Assembly: GCA_022577435.1 (NCBI GenBank)
Contig: JAKOON010000068.1
Coordinates: 973,001 to 1,037,000, forward strand
DNA: 64,000 nt
Direction: 5' to 3'
Source of the DNA: Embiotoca jacksoni
Taxonomy: Eukaryota; Chordata; Actinopteri; Embiotocidae
Below are positions 12,421 through 26,800 of the stretch, piece after piece (within the stretch, counting starts at the first letter, position 1; every line of letters starts with the position of its first letter). The notes beneath the pieces were generated by a model. That model was not told the origin of the DNA. It saw only the letters and a program-made list of their open reading frames with translations, and made no database searches. The position numbers and the translations under genes are program-made.

Positions 12421-15400
12421 TGCTGTATCTTGGGAGTGCGAACGATTGGTGCCTGATTTTTGAGCTTAGGATCTATTATTGTACGTGTTTATTAATATTT
12501 TCATCTTTTGCTTGTAAGCTTGAATTGAGGTTTAGGTAAGAGCATTTTTCTGCAAAAAATCAGTACTTTAAATATCAAAAACTGCTCAGAAAAGTTCGCT
12601 CCTTCCCTCTTTCCATGACTCTGACAGCAATTTAACACGTCAATCTCACGGCTGAATAAGTACCTTGATCACTTTTATGTAAAAGTCGTGACCAGTAGCT
12701 TAAATGGTTCGACCTAGTGACATTTCTGTAACACTTTGCACGTGGAACAGATAATCAGACGGGTAAAACCAAACCAGAAAACAGCAGAAATGGCAACAAC
12801 AATGCATTACTCAAGAAACAGGAAGTGTAGTAAAGCAGGAATTGCAGGATAATGGCGGGTTTGCTTTACAACCTCTGTGATTGTGAGTGCTCATGTTTTT
12901 CTCCTGTCTGAAGTCTTTCAGCTATTGTGTTCCCAGATCTCAGCAACGAACATAATAATTGTATTATTTCTGATAAAAAACTATGGTTTTAATTAACCAG
13001 AATTTTTCTAATCCCAGTAAGACTTTGGTTTGATCACAAAGTTTGGATGGTTAAGGTTCAGGGCTACTTGCGTGTTGAAGTTACGAGAGTGGAGACGATA
13101 GCATTTTATGTGTTAGACCGTCTGCACTACACATGCACTTTCATGCACATGCATCCACACGTTCAGCTCCGACTGTTTCTCTGGAGTCTCGGCTCAATAA
13201 GTTGGCAGCAAATGCAAAAACCTGCAGGATCAAAGGGAATATCACCCTGCTAATTCAACTTCAGATCAGAGAGAGATCTTCAAATTAAGCGCGAGTTTTT
13301 GAAGTAAACGCTGTTTTGCTACCACGTTTCATTTATTTTCGGCTCCAGCACCCTAATTGGCCCCAGAGGTGAGGTGGAAAGTGGATGGGATGGGAGTGCG
13401 GGCCCAGGGCCAACTATCCATCTAAAATGTACACTAATGAAAAGGTCTGGGGAGAAATTGACATTTCGGTGCAAAAAGAGCAAAGCCTCGTCGGATTGAC
13501 GAGTGGCCGAGCAAACAGCTTTGTGGGACTGAAAGCAAGTCAATACTTCAAATCATATAGGTATTAATTAGTCTCTGCATAACAGATATTTACACCTTTT
13601 ATCACAAAATATGTCTAAACGCAGATTTTGACCTCCGTTGCTCCTGCAGAAAGTCTGTGAAACTACTTTTATTCTATCTGAGCACCTGCATAAGCAACTC
13701 GGATGAGTACACGAATCCCGAGAGGCACCAGGCGGCAGGTAGCACATTTAAATTCTTTGTTGCCGTCTCCTGTTTTACAAAAGCATTGCATGCATTGATG
13801 GCTGGCATCAAATGACTTCACGCTTTAATGCGTGTTGTTTTACAGGAAGGAAATACTTCATTGCGAAACACATTTTCCCAAATTAATCCAGTTTCTGGGA
13901 GACAAAAATGTCGCTGGTTATTGTGCAATTTCTGAAAATTACACATCATTCCACGTGTTTAAAAATGTAGGTTATTATTTCACATACAAACATTCCCTCC
14001 TCCTCCGTCCTATTTCCTGGTGCAAGTTGGTGTGATATGATTGACTCGAGGGGGAAAGTTTTGCCCTCCCAAGACGGACCGAGCTTAAAGTAAACAGCCC
14101 GTGATAATTTATTTTATTGAATACCCAACCTTTTATTTGCCCTTCGTGAGGCGAGTGATAAAGGGACCATGAGGGAGCTGTGAGATAAACCTTTGCATTG
14201 ATATGGCAGGTAGCTGACCGGCGCAAACCAAAATGCCACCAACACTCGAATGTGGTTCATGTGCGAGGAATTCCTGGAAATATGGAAATTAAAAATGACT
14301 ATAAAATTATTTTAAAAATACGACATTCAGGGTCTCCTCGGGATGAATTTTTATATCTTCGGTGTTCCCAAGATGTTGTCTCTGCCGTCTTCATGATCTT
14401 AAAGGTGCATTGTATAAAAATCCAATCTTGTAATACCACTTTACACCTGAGGAGGCGATAGTGAGCCGCTGTAGGATCGAGTCTGCAGTCAATCCGCCTT
14501 GAAGTTTTGGCAGTTTGGGATAATTTGTCATCTTTCTTATCCTGTCGGTCGTTAATAGTTGGCTTTTTTTGTTTGTTTTAAAGCTGATGATTGTAAAGTT
14601 TAAGGACATTTTCACACCTGAAATCCGGACTGATGTTTCTGTTACATTTCGTACATTTGTTTGGGTTAGTTTTGGTTTCGCTTTGCAATTTTGCGAGTGA
14701 ATTAAAGAACTTTGCACGACGGTTTGTGTTACCGAAGCATTTTTCCCTGAGTAAAGTCTATTTTTAATGTGATCGGTGGGTTTTTTTTCAGAACGCAAGC
14801 AGCGTGAATTGGTGTTGAGCTGCGCTTGTCAACGTCTCTTTTTACCGAGCCGTCCAATCACAGTGAAGGAGGGGCTAGACGTGTTTTTGGACAATAATCA
14901 CAGCAGAAAACTGAACACTACAAGTAATTGCCAGACTTTTTGAATTAACTGGTCGAACCAAAGCCTTGAAAATCCGCCCCAGAGCGACGAGGACTGGACT
15001 TCCTTGACATCTTTTACAATATATTGTACATGACAGTGAGAATATGTCGGCGGTTGTTGTTGGGGAGAGAAACATCCTCGCTCAGCAAACTGTCGCTGGA
15101 TAACAAAGCTGTGGAAGACAGAAGTGAGGAAGAGCGTGAGAAGCCGGGGGTTTTGTTTTCCATTTGACAATGATGGATCGCTTAAGCCTGGATGAACCGG
15201 CATCTGGACAGTCCAGGCGTTTATAAAATCCGGTGGATTACGGGAGAGAAAAGAGCGCATCAACAGCAACACACCACCAGTCACTCACAACCCCTGACAA
15301 CATTACACATACTGTAAATGTAGAGCAAAATTATGTTTCCACTATCTACTGTATGCTTTGCATTTCATTTGAGGATTTTCTATCCTCTTCTTTGGGGGCT

Positions 15401-17401
15401 CCTTGTTTATAGTTTGACCACCATATTACTTTATTCAAATAAGGGCTTGGGGAGCAGAAGGAGTATAGAGTTTCCTCAACCTAATAGAGGCTTGTGTGTA
15501 ATCCTTCAGTTGACCTTAAAGTTACCATGAAATGAAAAATGACTTTGTAAAACTTGTTTGTTAATTTTCCACCCTTACAGTATAATCCTTTTTACGAATG
15601 CGTTACAAAAATATGTGCACAATTTTATTTTCTTGTTTGTTTGTTTGTAGAAAAAAAATAAAAGTTGGTTCAGACTTCTTGTTTGATCCAGCCTTGTGTT
15701 AGCCCCGCCTCTCGTCCATGTTTCAGCAGCAGCAAAAGCCAATTAACAATGCAGGGTGCATACAGACAAAATGTTTTTTTGTCCTCCCGTAGATTGAAGA
15801 CATCATTTCCACATGAAAATAGCTTCAAGCTGCAAGGTTAGATTTCACCGGCCGCATTTTCCTCTTCGTCTAACCACGTTTCTACGGTGAATATTTTTGC
15901 CAGTGTTACAATACTTTTACTTGTTTCGCTCCTCTTTGTGTGATCAAGGTTTTTTTTAGTTTTTTTTTTTTTTTACTGATAACAAACATGTAGGCCTGCT
16001 GGCAGACTGGAGCCGTGCAGCGACCGCGTTGGAAGACGCTCCCGCTCTGTCAAAAAAAAGCCTCCTGCTTCCTCACCAAGGCCTCCTATTCAAGCTGCTG
16101 GAAAATCTCCCACATGCTGTCAGCGGAGACACAAGGGATGACCGTGGGTGCCTCAAAAGATATTCACACAAAAAAAAAAAAGGGAAAAAGGCCGTCGACT
16201 GTTGCTGTCAATGCGGGCATGAGTGGAAGAAACAAGGTGCTGCAGAGTTCATACTATAATGAGAAATGACTACACTGTTCCTCTTCTAATCCCAGAGGAT
16301 CTCATTGTGAATCTGCAGCTCTCAGTGAGAAGGGTGGTAGTGACTGTATGATACTTTTATAACCCCTCTATAATATCCTCTTAGGATATCAAATGAAGCT
16401 TCATTTCTTGCTTCTTCTGTCTTTTTCCACCCACTGACCTGATGGTGCAGTTTTATACCGTAATAATGGTGCTGTGGTTTTTTGAGTACATCCTGCAACC
16501 GTATTACCAACTGGAAAGAGTGGGCAACTGCCCCCAAAAGCACAACTTTACGATGTGGCAACTGGTTTGTGGTATGCTGCAACCACCGAAGTACAATATG
16601 AACATGATAAACCTTAATTAGCTTCACTGGCTCCCATGTGTCCCCCGTCCCTACATTATTACAGTTCACGTTGTGCTTACAAGGTATATATCCCTAAATT
16701 AATTTATATTGAATCACCACAAACATGAAGCAAACAGGATGTAGAAAAGTAAAGTACACAGATGTGTTCAGGGTTATTTTTTTTAAGTTAAGTTTGAAAC
16801 TACTTGAGAAGAATTCTTTTATTTAGGAGAAATTCAAATTAACCTAAAGAAGATAGAGCAGGGTGATGAAATATTTCTAATCCTGCAGACAGCTCAGACT
16901 TGGATTAAAGAGGGCAAAAACTCTTTTGCATGCCAGTGATAGAAAGGTAGTTATTTTTGACGTGGCAATAACTCACGGCAGGCTGTGATTATTATGCAAA
17001 TGTTCAATAAAAAAAAACAGCAGTTATCCATAAAATTAAACACGTATCAACTGTAGAAACTCTGTTGAGAAAAAAAAATGCTGTCTTTTAAACAAAGCAT
17101 TAATTCCTATAAATTTTATAAAGCTTTACAGTGAAACAATGTCGTGGAATAAATAAAAGCGACAATAATTCTGCATTGATTTATGTTGCTGTTTGTAAAT
17201 TAACACTTCAGTCATAAACCCACGTGGTTTTCTTCTTTGATGTAAAAGTGGTACGTTTAGAAAACTTTCGTCTTTAGTGACTAAACGTGATATTACGGTG
17301 ACATCTGCTGGAGTTGTTTTATAGTTGCATAATATTCAAAAGAAAATCATAAAAGACGACATCTGTATTTTATTTTTAAATTAATTGATGTCGTTTATAA
17401 G

Positions 17402-17405
<4 letters not shown>
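12421..17405. other. intergenic DNA upstream of pitrm1, no gene seen
   Basis: AT-rich, mostly low-repeat sequence. ORFs are short and lack splice context or similarity. TAATTA-type words recur (for example GTATTAATTAGTCTCTGC near 13562). Poly-T and poly-A runs occur near 15957-15974 and 16165-16185. I see no RNA gene. Confidence 0.45.

Positions 17406-17438
<33 letters not shown>
17406..17438. repeat. 33-bp poly-A tract
   Basis: An uninterrupted run of 33 A about 400 bases upstream of the pitrm1 start. It could be a retroposon tail or a nucleosome-poor tract at the edge of the promoter. Confidence 0.9.
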
Positions 17439-17440
<2 letters not shown>

Positions 17441-17539
17441 AAAAGTTTGATATTTGCTTGTTTTTTTTTTAGTTTGTTGTTATTGCTGTCCTTCAAACTC
17501 TCCCTGCGCCGTCAAGGTTTGGTAACCTGGAGACGTGAC

Positions 17540-17827
17540 GTAGCTCAGCCAATCATATCTGTTCTTCTTACCACGGCTGGCCAATCACAGACAAGGACGC
17601 ATCGAGGTGGATGTTCCGCTTGCGGGTGTCGAAACATTCGCTCGCCGTCTTCGTAGATCTCCAAGTCACGTGGTCGGCGCAGCTGGGCTGGAATCAGCTG
17701 TGAGATCTGCGATAGGCTCAGCGGTGTTGCGGCCATTTTTGTTTTTTTGAAAAACGTGTGTCACGTCTGACACGTTGAGCCGAAATAAGGACGGCGATGC
17801 TGGTCGGACTTAGCGACTAACGGAACC
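17540..17827 (+). promoter_or_regulatory. probable pitrm1 promoter and 5' UTR
   Basis: The 290 bases before the pitrm1 start codon are GC- and CpG-richer than their surroundings, with two CCAAT boxes on the + strand (17549-17553 and 17581-17585) and no TATA box at a sensible distance. This is the usual picture for a housekeeping mitochondrial-protein gene. The transcription start cannot be fixed from sequence. Confidence 0.5.
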
Positions 17828-20369
17828 ATGTTTCTGCAAACGAAGGCGGTTCTCCAGAAACTTCGGTATCTCGGGTAAAGCTAACTGACGGTGGAGCGCG
17901 GAGCTAACAGAGCCTCTGCATGTTTTCAGAGCAGTTTGTTTGTTTGTTTGTTTGTTTGTTTGTTTGTTTGTTTGTTCCTGTCGACTGCTCACGTGGCACG
18001 ATGACGTCTCTGGACGCGTGGGACGAGATATTCTGATATTTGTTGATAACAGAGGAAACGCGGCTTTAAGCTGATGAAACAGCTGATGCGAAGCTAGCTG
18101 GAGTCTGTCACTGATGATGCGCAAAGTCACGTGACGTCACAGTTAAAGTCCTTAAAACAACAGATGATAAAAGTTAAGATCTCAGTTTTTCACCATTATT
18201 TTGAGACAAAAACTGAGGATTTGCAGTGATAGATGGAAAAAAAAAAATCTGTGCAGTCCAATTCTTTCATCTTTTTGTTGTTGATTTTTTTAAATTGATC
18301 TGTACAGCAGTTATGTTTTTAATGTTTAACCTTCAGGTCCTACTTTTAAATAGCTGATGATGCTGTTGAATTTCATGTAACTTAATCTGTCGAAGAATTA
18401 CTGTTTATATTGGAACTAGTTTTTCTCTGATTTCTGTGTAAGAAGATGCCAAAGCATATAATCTAAATCTGTTTAGGCAAACATTTGTGACTTATTCTTT
18501 CTTTGTGGTGTGTATACCTGTGACTGCTTCGGTTGCCGTGGTTACTAGCCCCCCACCATCCCATGAATGAGAGCCTCCTTCTGCAGCAGGACTGAGGGAG
18601 AGGGACCAACCTGGAAGTTGTGCTTGTTTTAAAAGGCTCAATTAAACCCACCAAATCTTTCACTAATCATTTTATTTTTTTTATTTTTTTCCCCTTCAAG
18701 TTTCAACGGTCGGCAGCAAACATGGAGGCTGAAGAGCACTTCGGCAGCAGAGAGGGCTCTTCAGTACCAGCCGGGGCAGAACATCCACGGCTTTACGGTC
18801 AGAGAGGTGAGTAGACTGACGTCGGTGCGTCTTATTAAATCTGATGAGTTCTGTTTTAAACTCCGGTGGAAGTGAAGTTAATGTTGTAGCAGCACTGTTG
18901 AGGTATAAATGTGTAAACAAGCTCTTTTCTGGTTAAAAACCCAACAAGCGGTGACTCCAGCTGCTCTTTGTGTCCCTCTGCTGTAAACATGGAGAAGCAA
19001 GCGTTCAGTTTTTATACTCAACACATATCTGGAACAAAATCCGAGAAAGCTGCAGGTCTGCTGCAACTCTCAGCTCCTTTAAAATCAAGCCTGAAGACTT
19101 TTTCTTCGGCTTGCTTAATGTTTTAATCACTTCTTCTTCATTGTTTTTAAATGTCCTCATATTTGAATGCTTTTAATGCTGTTGTTTTTTATGTGAAGCA
19201 CTTTGAGATGTGCTCTACAAACTAAACTGGCCTCGCCTCTGCAGGTTGTCGCGGTCCCCGACTTGTTTCTCACGGCGGTGAAGTTGACCCACGATAAAAC
19301 CGGAGCTCAGTACCTGCACGCGGCCCGGGACGACTCCAACAACCTCTTCAGGTCGGCACACGTCTTCAGGTCTTCAGACGTCCGGCGTGACGGCGCCGAG
19401 TCGCGGCAACCACGTAGAAAAAAAGAAAAGCAGGACTCTGCTGCGTCTCAGTCCTGTCTCTCTCTCTCTCTCTCCCGCCTCCCTGTGGTTTAGTGTCCAG
19501 TTGAGGACGACCCCCATGGACAGCACGGGTGTCCCGCACATCCTGGAGCACACCGTGCTGTGTGGATCTGAGAAGTATCCCTGCAGAGACCCCTTCTTCA
19601 AGATGCTCAACAGGTCGCTGTCCACGTTCATGAACGCCTTCACCGGTACGCAGAGCTTTTTTATATGTATTATGTTGCTGTAAGAGTTGAGAATTTAAAA
19701 GAAATTGTTTGTTTGTTTGTTTGTTTGTTTATGAGCAGCCAGCGACTACACCATGTATCCGTTCTCCACCCAAAATGGGAAAGACTTCCAGAATCTCCTG
19801 TCAGTCTATCTGGATGCGGTTTTCTTCCCTTGTTTACGGGAGCAGGACTTCTGGTGAGTTTTGACCTCCTGCTGCAGTTACAAATGAATACAATTCAAAT
19901 AAAATAAAAAACAGAAACTGAGGTGTTTTAGATCTGATGTTGTGAATGTGGGTCAGTTCACAGTACAGTCACAATGATAGAAAGGAAGTGTGAATATTTT
20001 CCAGGCAGGAAGGCTGGAGGCTGGAGAATGAAACGACCACCGACCCAAACTCCCCTCTGGTGTTTAAAGGAGTCGTGTTCAATGAAATGAAGGGAGCTTT
20101 CGTAAGTCAACACTTTCTCAATCACCTCCACGCAGCTTCGTGAAGCACCGTGTTTTTTAACACTCGAAGACACACTCAATCCATTAATCCTGCTCACACA
20201 TAAGAATGTAAAATGTTTTTTTTTCGTTTTTTTTAAATAAAAAAATAACTCAAAAAGGAACCAAATCGTAACGCTGCAGAATTACAGCACAAGAATCAAA
20301 AGTTTTTACGTCATGCGTTATGAAATTAATAATCCTCAGAAGTGCCAGAATGTGAAATGGTAATTTATT

Positions 20370-20419
<50 letters not shown>

Positions 20420-23400
20420 TATTTTTGCAGTCGAATAACGAGCAACTGTACGCCCAGCACCTCCAGAACAAGCTGTATCCGGACCACACCTACTCCGTGG
20501 TGTCGGGAGGAGAACCTCTGGCCATCCCCGACCTCACCTGGGAGCAGCTCAAACACTTCCACGCCACACACTACCACCCCAGCAACGCCAGGTTGAACGG
20601 GCACACGCACACACACACACACACACACGCACACACACACACACACACGTAGAAACCATGAATCCAGCTTTTAGGCACCAGAAATATTGGTTTAAAGTTT
20701 TCTTTTTTTTAAAGTGTGAGAAGGTGGAACCTCGAGCATCTTGTATTATAAATAAATGAGAGTTTATGTTTTTGTGTTTAAACATTCAGGTTCTTCACTT
20801 ATGGAGATTTGCCTTTGGAGAATCATCTGCAGCAGATCCAAGAAGAAGCTTTGTCCAAGTTCCAACGCATCGACCCGAACACACAAATCCCCCCTCAGCC
20901 CCACTGGGCCAGTCCTGTAAGAGAACTATTGTACTTCCCACAATGCACTTCTCCTCTTTTGCAAACATGGTTTACATTTTTCTAGACATGAAAAGTTGAG
21001 TGTTGACTAACGGGTGTGGATGTTGTCCCAGAGAGAGGACCGTGTGACCTGCGGCCCGGACGCCATGGCTCCAGATCCCGCCAGGCAGAACACGCTGTGT
21101 GTGAGCTACCTGCTGGGAGAGTAAGAGCTCGTCGTCTACTTCCTGTTGAGTTTCACCGAGACATCAGTGCTCAAAACCTTCAGATACTCAGAGTGTGAGA
21201 AACGGGAAAGGTTTGACCCTCTGACTTCTGGTTCCCGTGTCTCCGTCCAGCATCAGTGACACGTTCGAAGGGTTCACGCTCAGCCTGCTGTCCTCTCTGA
21301 TGATCTCTGGACTCAACTCTCCCTTCTACAAATCTCTCATCGAGCCCAAGATAGGAACGGACTTCTCCTCCGTCGTTGGGTGCGTGCATGAGCTTTAAGA
21401 TAAACAACAACCAAAACCTGCCTTTCAGCCTCCGTCCCCATAAATATAAATATAAACGTTCTGTCCTGCAGATACGACGGCAGCACCAAAGAGGCGTCCT
21501 TCAGCATCGGGCTGCAGGGAATGGCCGAGGCCGACACGGAGAAGGTGAAACAAATCATCAGCCAAACCATCGATGACATCATACAGTAAGTGTCGTGGTC
21601 ACCAGCTATCGTTCAGGTTTATCTGAGGAGAACGTGAGTCTGTTGTTTTCACGCAACACTTTTCAAAACAGGAGTTACAAAGGGAAAGAAAAGAACGAGA
21701 AAATTCTACACTGGAAAATCTTTCAATCGTAATTCGAGGCCCAAACAAAGTCGTCACTATTTTTCCGACAGTTTTTATTTTCGTTAACATTCTTGCCGGT
21801 TGGTGTTCATCGTTTAAGTTTCAACACCTCATCAAGTCAAAGAAAATTAAACCTACGAAAATGTCTTTCAGAGATTTGCTGATTCGTCCAAAACAACTTA
21901 GAATATAGTAAAAACGTCTTCTTGCATTCTTTGAAAAGAAGCTGTCTGATTTTATTTAGTGGGATTGTTTTTAATGAGCACTGGTGGAATATAAATCTCA
22001 TCTACTTGAGCATTTGTACTTGAACATCGAATACATCTCAGACTTAAATCCTGTACTTTTTATTCCACAGGACCGGCTTCGAGGAGGAGAGGATCGAGGC
22101 TCTCCTCCATAAGATCGAGATCCAGATGAAACATCAGTCCACTAACTTCGGCCTGTCTCTGGCCTCGGTGAGTTCACGGACGTTTACCTGCGACCTTGGT
22201 TTTGTTTTCACACTTGCATATTTCTAAAGCTCCGTGTCGGCGGTGTGTTTGCAGGACTAACAAAGTTAGTTTGTGTTCTCTGTTTGTTTTCTTTTCTTTA
22301 TACAAATAAAGATTGTAAACATATTTATTGTCCTTGTGCACCGAGCGGTTTATTTGCTGATTCTCATCCTGTTACACGTGTTGCTATAATTCTGTTTTTT
22401 TTTCATTATTTTTTGTTCGATCTTGAGTGTTTTTCATCTGTTGGTTTCTTCATCCTTGACATCGCTGCTGTCTCTTCTTGTTATTAGTACATCGCATCCT
22501 CGTGGAACCACGACGGCGACCCGGTGGAGCTGCTGCGTATCAGCGACAGCGTTGCAAAGTTCAGAGAAGCCCTGAAGGAAAACCCCCGTTTCCTTCAGGA
22601 CAAAGTCAAATTCTACTTTAAGGTGAACAAAGCACAAAGATATTTTTCTTTGTGTGTCTCTGGTATAGTAATTATGTCTTTAATAAGTGGCTGGAAAATT
22701 ATGAATGAACAATTACAGGCTGTGACTAATAAAATATTTCCTCTATAATTAAATACAGTTAAACTTTATTTCCCTGTTTTATTTCACTGCATCTTTTGGG
22801 AAGGAAACTGCTCACCAGGACAGAAACATAAATGAGTTCAGCTCAGGTCCCTTTAGTTGAATATTAATGCTGATTTGTGCTCATCAACCGTCCCTGCAGG
22901 AGAACACGCATCGACTGACGCTGGCGATGAGCCCAGACGAGACCTACATGGACAAACAGGCCAAGGCTGAGGAGGAGAAGCTGCAGAAAAAGATCCAGAA
23001 TCTGTCTGACAGCGACCGGAAGGAGATTCACGAGAAAGGTAACAACAACTTCACGAGTATGGAAATTGAACTTTTGTCCACAGACTTCAAACTGCTCTTC
23101 ACGTGTTCAGTTGTTTTATGGCTCTTTATTTATGTTTTTCTCTCTACACAATATACTTAAAATAAAATTTTAAAAAATGTAAGTCTTAATGATAGACTGA
23201 GCATTTCTGATCAGAACCAGAATAAGCTGTACCTAAATATCCACCAGACGTCACAGTGGTGTGTTTTTATTTCTTCTTGCTAAGGTTTGGAGCTGCTGGC
23301 TGCTCAGAGTAAAGCCCAGGACGCCTCGTGCCTCCCCGCCCTCAAAGTGTCCGACATCGAGCCGACGATCTCCGTCACTCCCGTTCAGATGAGCTCTGCG

Positions 23401-23827
23401 GGTACGATTCTGTCCGTCTGCTTCACAGACTGTTTCAGGAACCTGTTTGTGTCTGATGGAGCGATTTATTTATTTTTATTTTTATTTTTATTTTTTTCCA
23501 CAGGAGGCGTGCCGGTTCAGCTCTGTGAGCAGCCCACCAACGGTTTGGTGTACTTCAGAGCCATGTGCAGTCTGAACACGCTGCCGGAGGAGCTCCGGCT
23601 TTACGTGCCGCTCTTCTGCACTGTTATCACCAAGTGAGTGAACCTGTTAGTCTGCAGGAGCGTAACGAGATCTGAAGATTTTGACCCTTTCACCATTCAG
23701 TGCTTTATGAACCAACTGTAGAGGTCGACTTTGTAGTATAAGGATTAGAGAACTGGACTGATGCACTTCCCTGGTATTAGTGAGGACCAGTTTGGCTGCA
23801 GCTGTCTGATCAGGTTTTTAAAAGACC

Positions 23828-23872
<45 letters not shown>

Positions 23873-26800
23873 ACAATCTACCACATATAAAACATTTGTA
23901 CATTTCTTTACGCCCTCCTGAGACATTTTAGATCTTTAATTCTTGATATATTCTTAAAATATATTCTTGAAGTGTTAGTAGGCTGGTTTTGTAATTGTGT
24001 TAATATGAATTGTAAAATGTTTTTTTTTTTGCTTGGTTTGTGTTTTTAATGCTCTTTCACTCCAAAAACAAGAACTGCAATCAAGTCTTTGTTTAATTTC
24101 TAGATAATTTTGGAATGAATGAAACTACAGTCTGTATTACTGTGATGAGATATGTTAGTTTTCTGTCAGGTAGAACAGAAGAGGCTCAGGAATGGAGCCC
24201 TGAGGAACTCCACGTGTTGCTTTCATGTGTAATTCACAAAGTCCCTGCTCTTCAGATGGGATTCGAACCGGTTTATCACTGTGTTGGAAACCCAGACCAA
24301 GTTTTCCAGTCTGTGTAGTATTTTTGGGGTTGTTTATCTCGGCATGTTGCTGTTAACCTGTTAAGAAAACAGCCTTTTCAATGACTTTACCAATTATCCA
24401 ACACTGCCAGAGAGAATCCATAAAAAGCTGTTTTTCCTTTTATTGAATTAGATGTCCATCAGATTTGTGATCAGTTTATGTAGAAGTGAGTAGAGACGTT
24501 TTTGAAGTCGGGCCTTCAGAGGAATATTGACCTTTTTCTAATGTACCGAAACACCTAACGTGGTGATTTTGTGTGTTTTGTCAGGATGGGCTGTGGCGCT
24601 CTGGACTACAGGCAGCAGGCCCAGCAGATGGACCTGAGGACAGGGGGCATGTCTGTTTCCACCCAGGTCATCCCGGACTCCACCCACCTGGACACGTTTG
24701 AGCAGGTCGGTGCCAGATGGATGTGTCTTTGAAACCAAACTCCCAAAGCCCCCACAAATAAATGCATCTCTTTATTTTCAGTCATCTCTTTGTGAAGTTA
24801 TTGTTTGGGCGTCGTGCTGCAGTGTAAAGATGTGAAACTGTTTGATTCTCAGTGCATGTTGGGATAAACTGAAGAAACTCGACATTATTATTTCTTTGCA
24901 GTGATATATTGACCTCTAAATGTCCATTGGCTCCTCTCCGTTGCAGGGCGTCCTCCTATCCTCCTCCTGCCTGGAGAGGAACCTTCCTCACATGTTTCAG
25001 CTGTGGAGCGACTTATTCAACAAGTGCGTCCTCCCAACGATCCGACAAATTCACATCTCCAACTGATGCCAGAACAACAGAAAAACAGTTGGTTTTATTT
25101 TGTCATTCAGGCCCCACTTCGACAACGAGGAGCGCCTCAGAGTGCTGGTGATGATGTCAGCGCAGGAGCTGGCCAATGGCATCTCCTACTCTGGTCACAT
25201 GTACGCTATGACCCGGGGGGGCCGTCACCTGACTCCAGCAGGAGACCTCGAGGAGACTTTCGGTGGGATGGAACAGGTGAGGACCTCGAACTCAGACGAT
25301 GTGCCGGATGTTTCAGGGCCAGAAACATGTTGTGATCACATAAAGTCACAAAATGTTGTTGCTATAAAGTGAATGAAAATAATACATGTAAAGGTTATTA
25401 AGAAATAACAGTTATTTTCTCCATTTCTGCGAGCTGTTGTCAGTCTGTGTTGCACCTGTGTTTGAACTTCAGGTGAGGTTTATGAAGAGGATAGCCGAGA
25501 TGTCGGACCTCAGCCAAGTCGTCCGAACGTTACCCCGGATCAAAAAACACCTTTTCAACCTGGACAACATGAGGTGGGTTCACATCACACCTGCGAATAC
25601 GTGAAGGAAGGTCTGCTTGTCTGTTTTGATCTCTTTGGGTTTTCTGAGCAAAACAAATTTGCATTTCAGCTGCTTGTGTTGTTTTTTTCTGCTGTTTATG
25701 TTTTTGTAGATGCTTCATTATATTTCACTATAAATTATATTTTTAAAGACTGCTTGTCTGCGTATTTATTTATTTTCTCCTGACAGGTGTGCAATCAACA
25801 CAACTCCACAGAAAATGTCCGACACCACAGCGGAGCTCGAGAGTTTTATGAAGGACGTCGCCGGGAACAGAAAGAAACGCAAAGCGGTCCGAACAAATAT
25901 CGTGAAGGTGAAGTTGGACCTGCAGATTAGAAATACGCCGGAGATATAATTGCTTTAAACTGAATGTTCACATGACGGCTGCCTCGAGTACCCTGCCTCT
26001 GTTTGGAGAGTCGGTTGTCCTCTCGGAAATTAGCGCAATATACACATGACCAGTAGGGGGCAGTACGGAGATCTAAAAGTGTAAAATCTGCAAGTCTAAA
26101 TAGAAACAAGTCCGGACAGCTGATGGCGTTTTGTCCATCTGTGATCTCAGAATCAGGAAAGCAGTGACGCTCTCAATTGTCGCCATGTTTGTTGTTTTAG
26201 AAAATCCAGATGATCTAATTACATCCTGGTTTCTCTGGAGGCCCTCTAGTGGCGTAACACAGTAAACGTTTCTTAACGCAAGTGCGTGGTTCAAAAGCAG
26301 GAATATCTGCAGCCTGAATGTTTCTCGCCTCGACTTGTTGAACAAAAAAAAAAAAGTAAACTTGTTTTGCTTTCTTTAATTTATTTGTATTCCTTTTTAT
26401 CGCAGAAGCCACTCGACCCCGAAGACGACGCCGGCCCAAGTAGGAAACTCATATCTGTAAGTTCAGTGTTTACCGACGTTTTCATTTCTCAGTCTGCTGA
26501 TCGCCATCGAGAAGTTGTTCCTTTTAGCATTTCATTTTACATCACGGTCATGTTCAGTTTATTATAATTACTAAAAAATAAACAGGAGTTTGTGCAACAT
26601 AATTAGAGAAATGGGTAAACAAATGGATGACATTTTTCTGATCGTCCGATTTCTGAATTAAAGGTGAATTTGATGTTTTGACTTTCCAGGAGACGAACTT
26701 CCAGCCTTGTCAGATGAAAACTTTCTTCCAGTTGCCTTTCCCTGTGAACTTTGTCAGCGAGAGCATTCGTACGGTGCCGTTTTCCCACGAGGATTATGCC

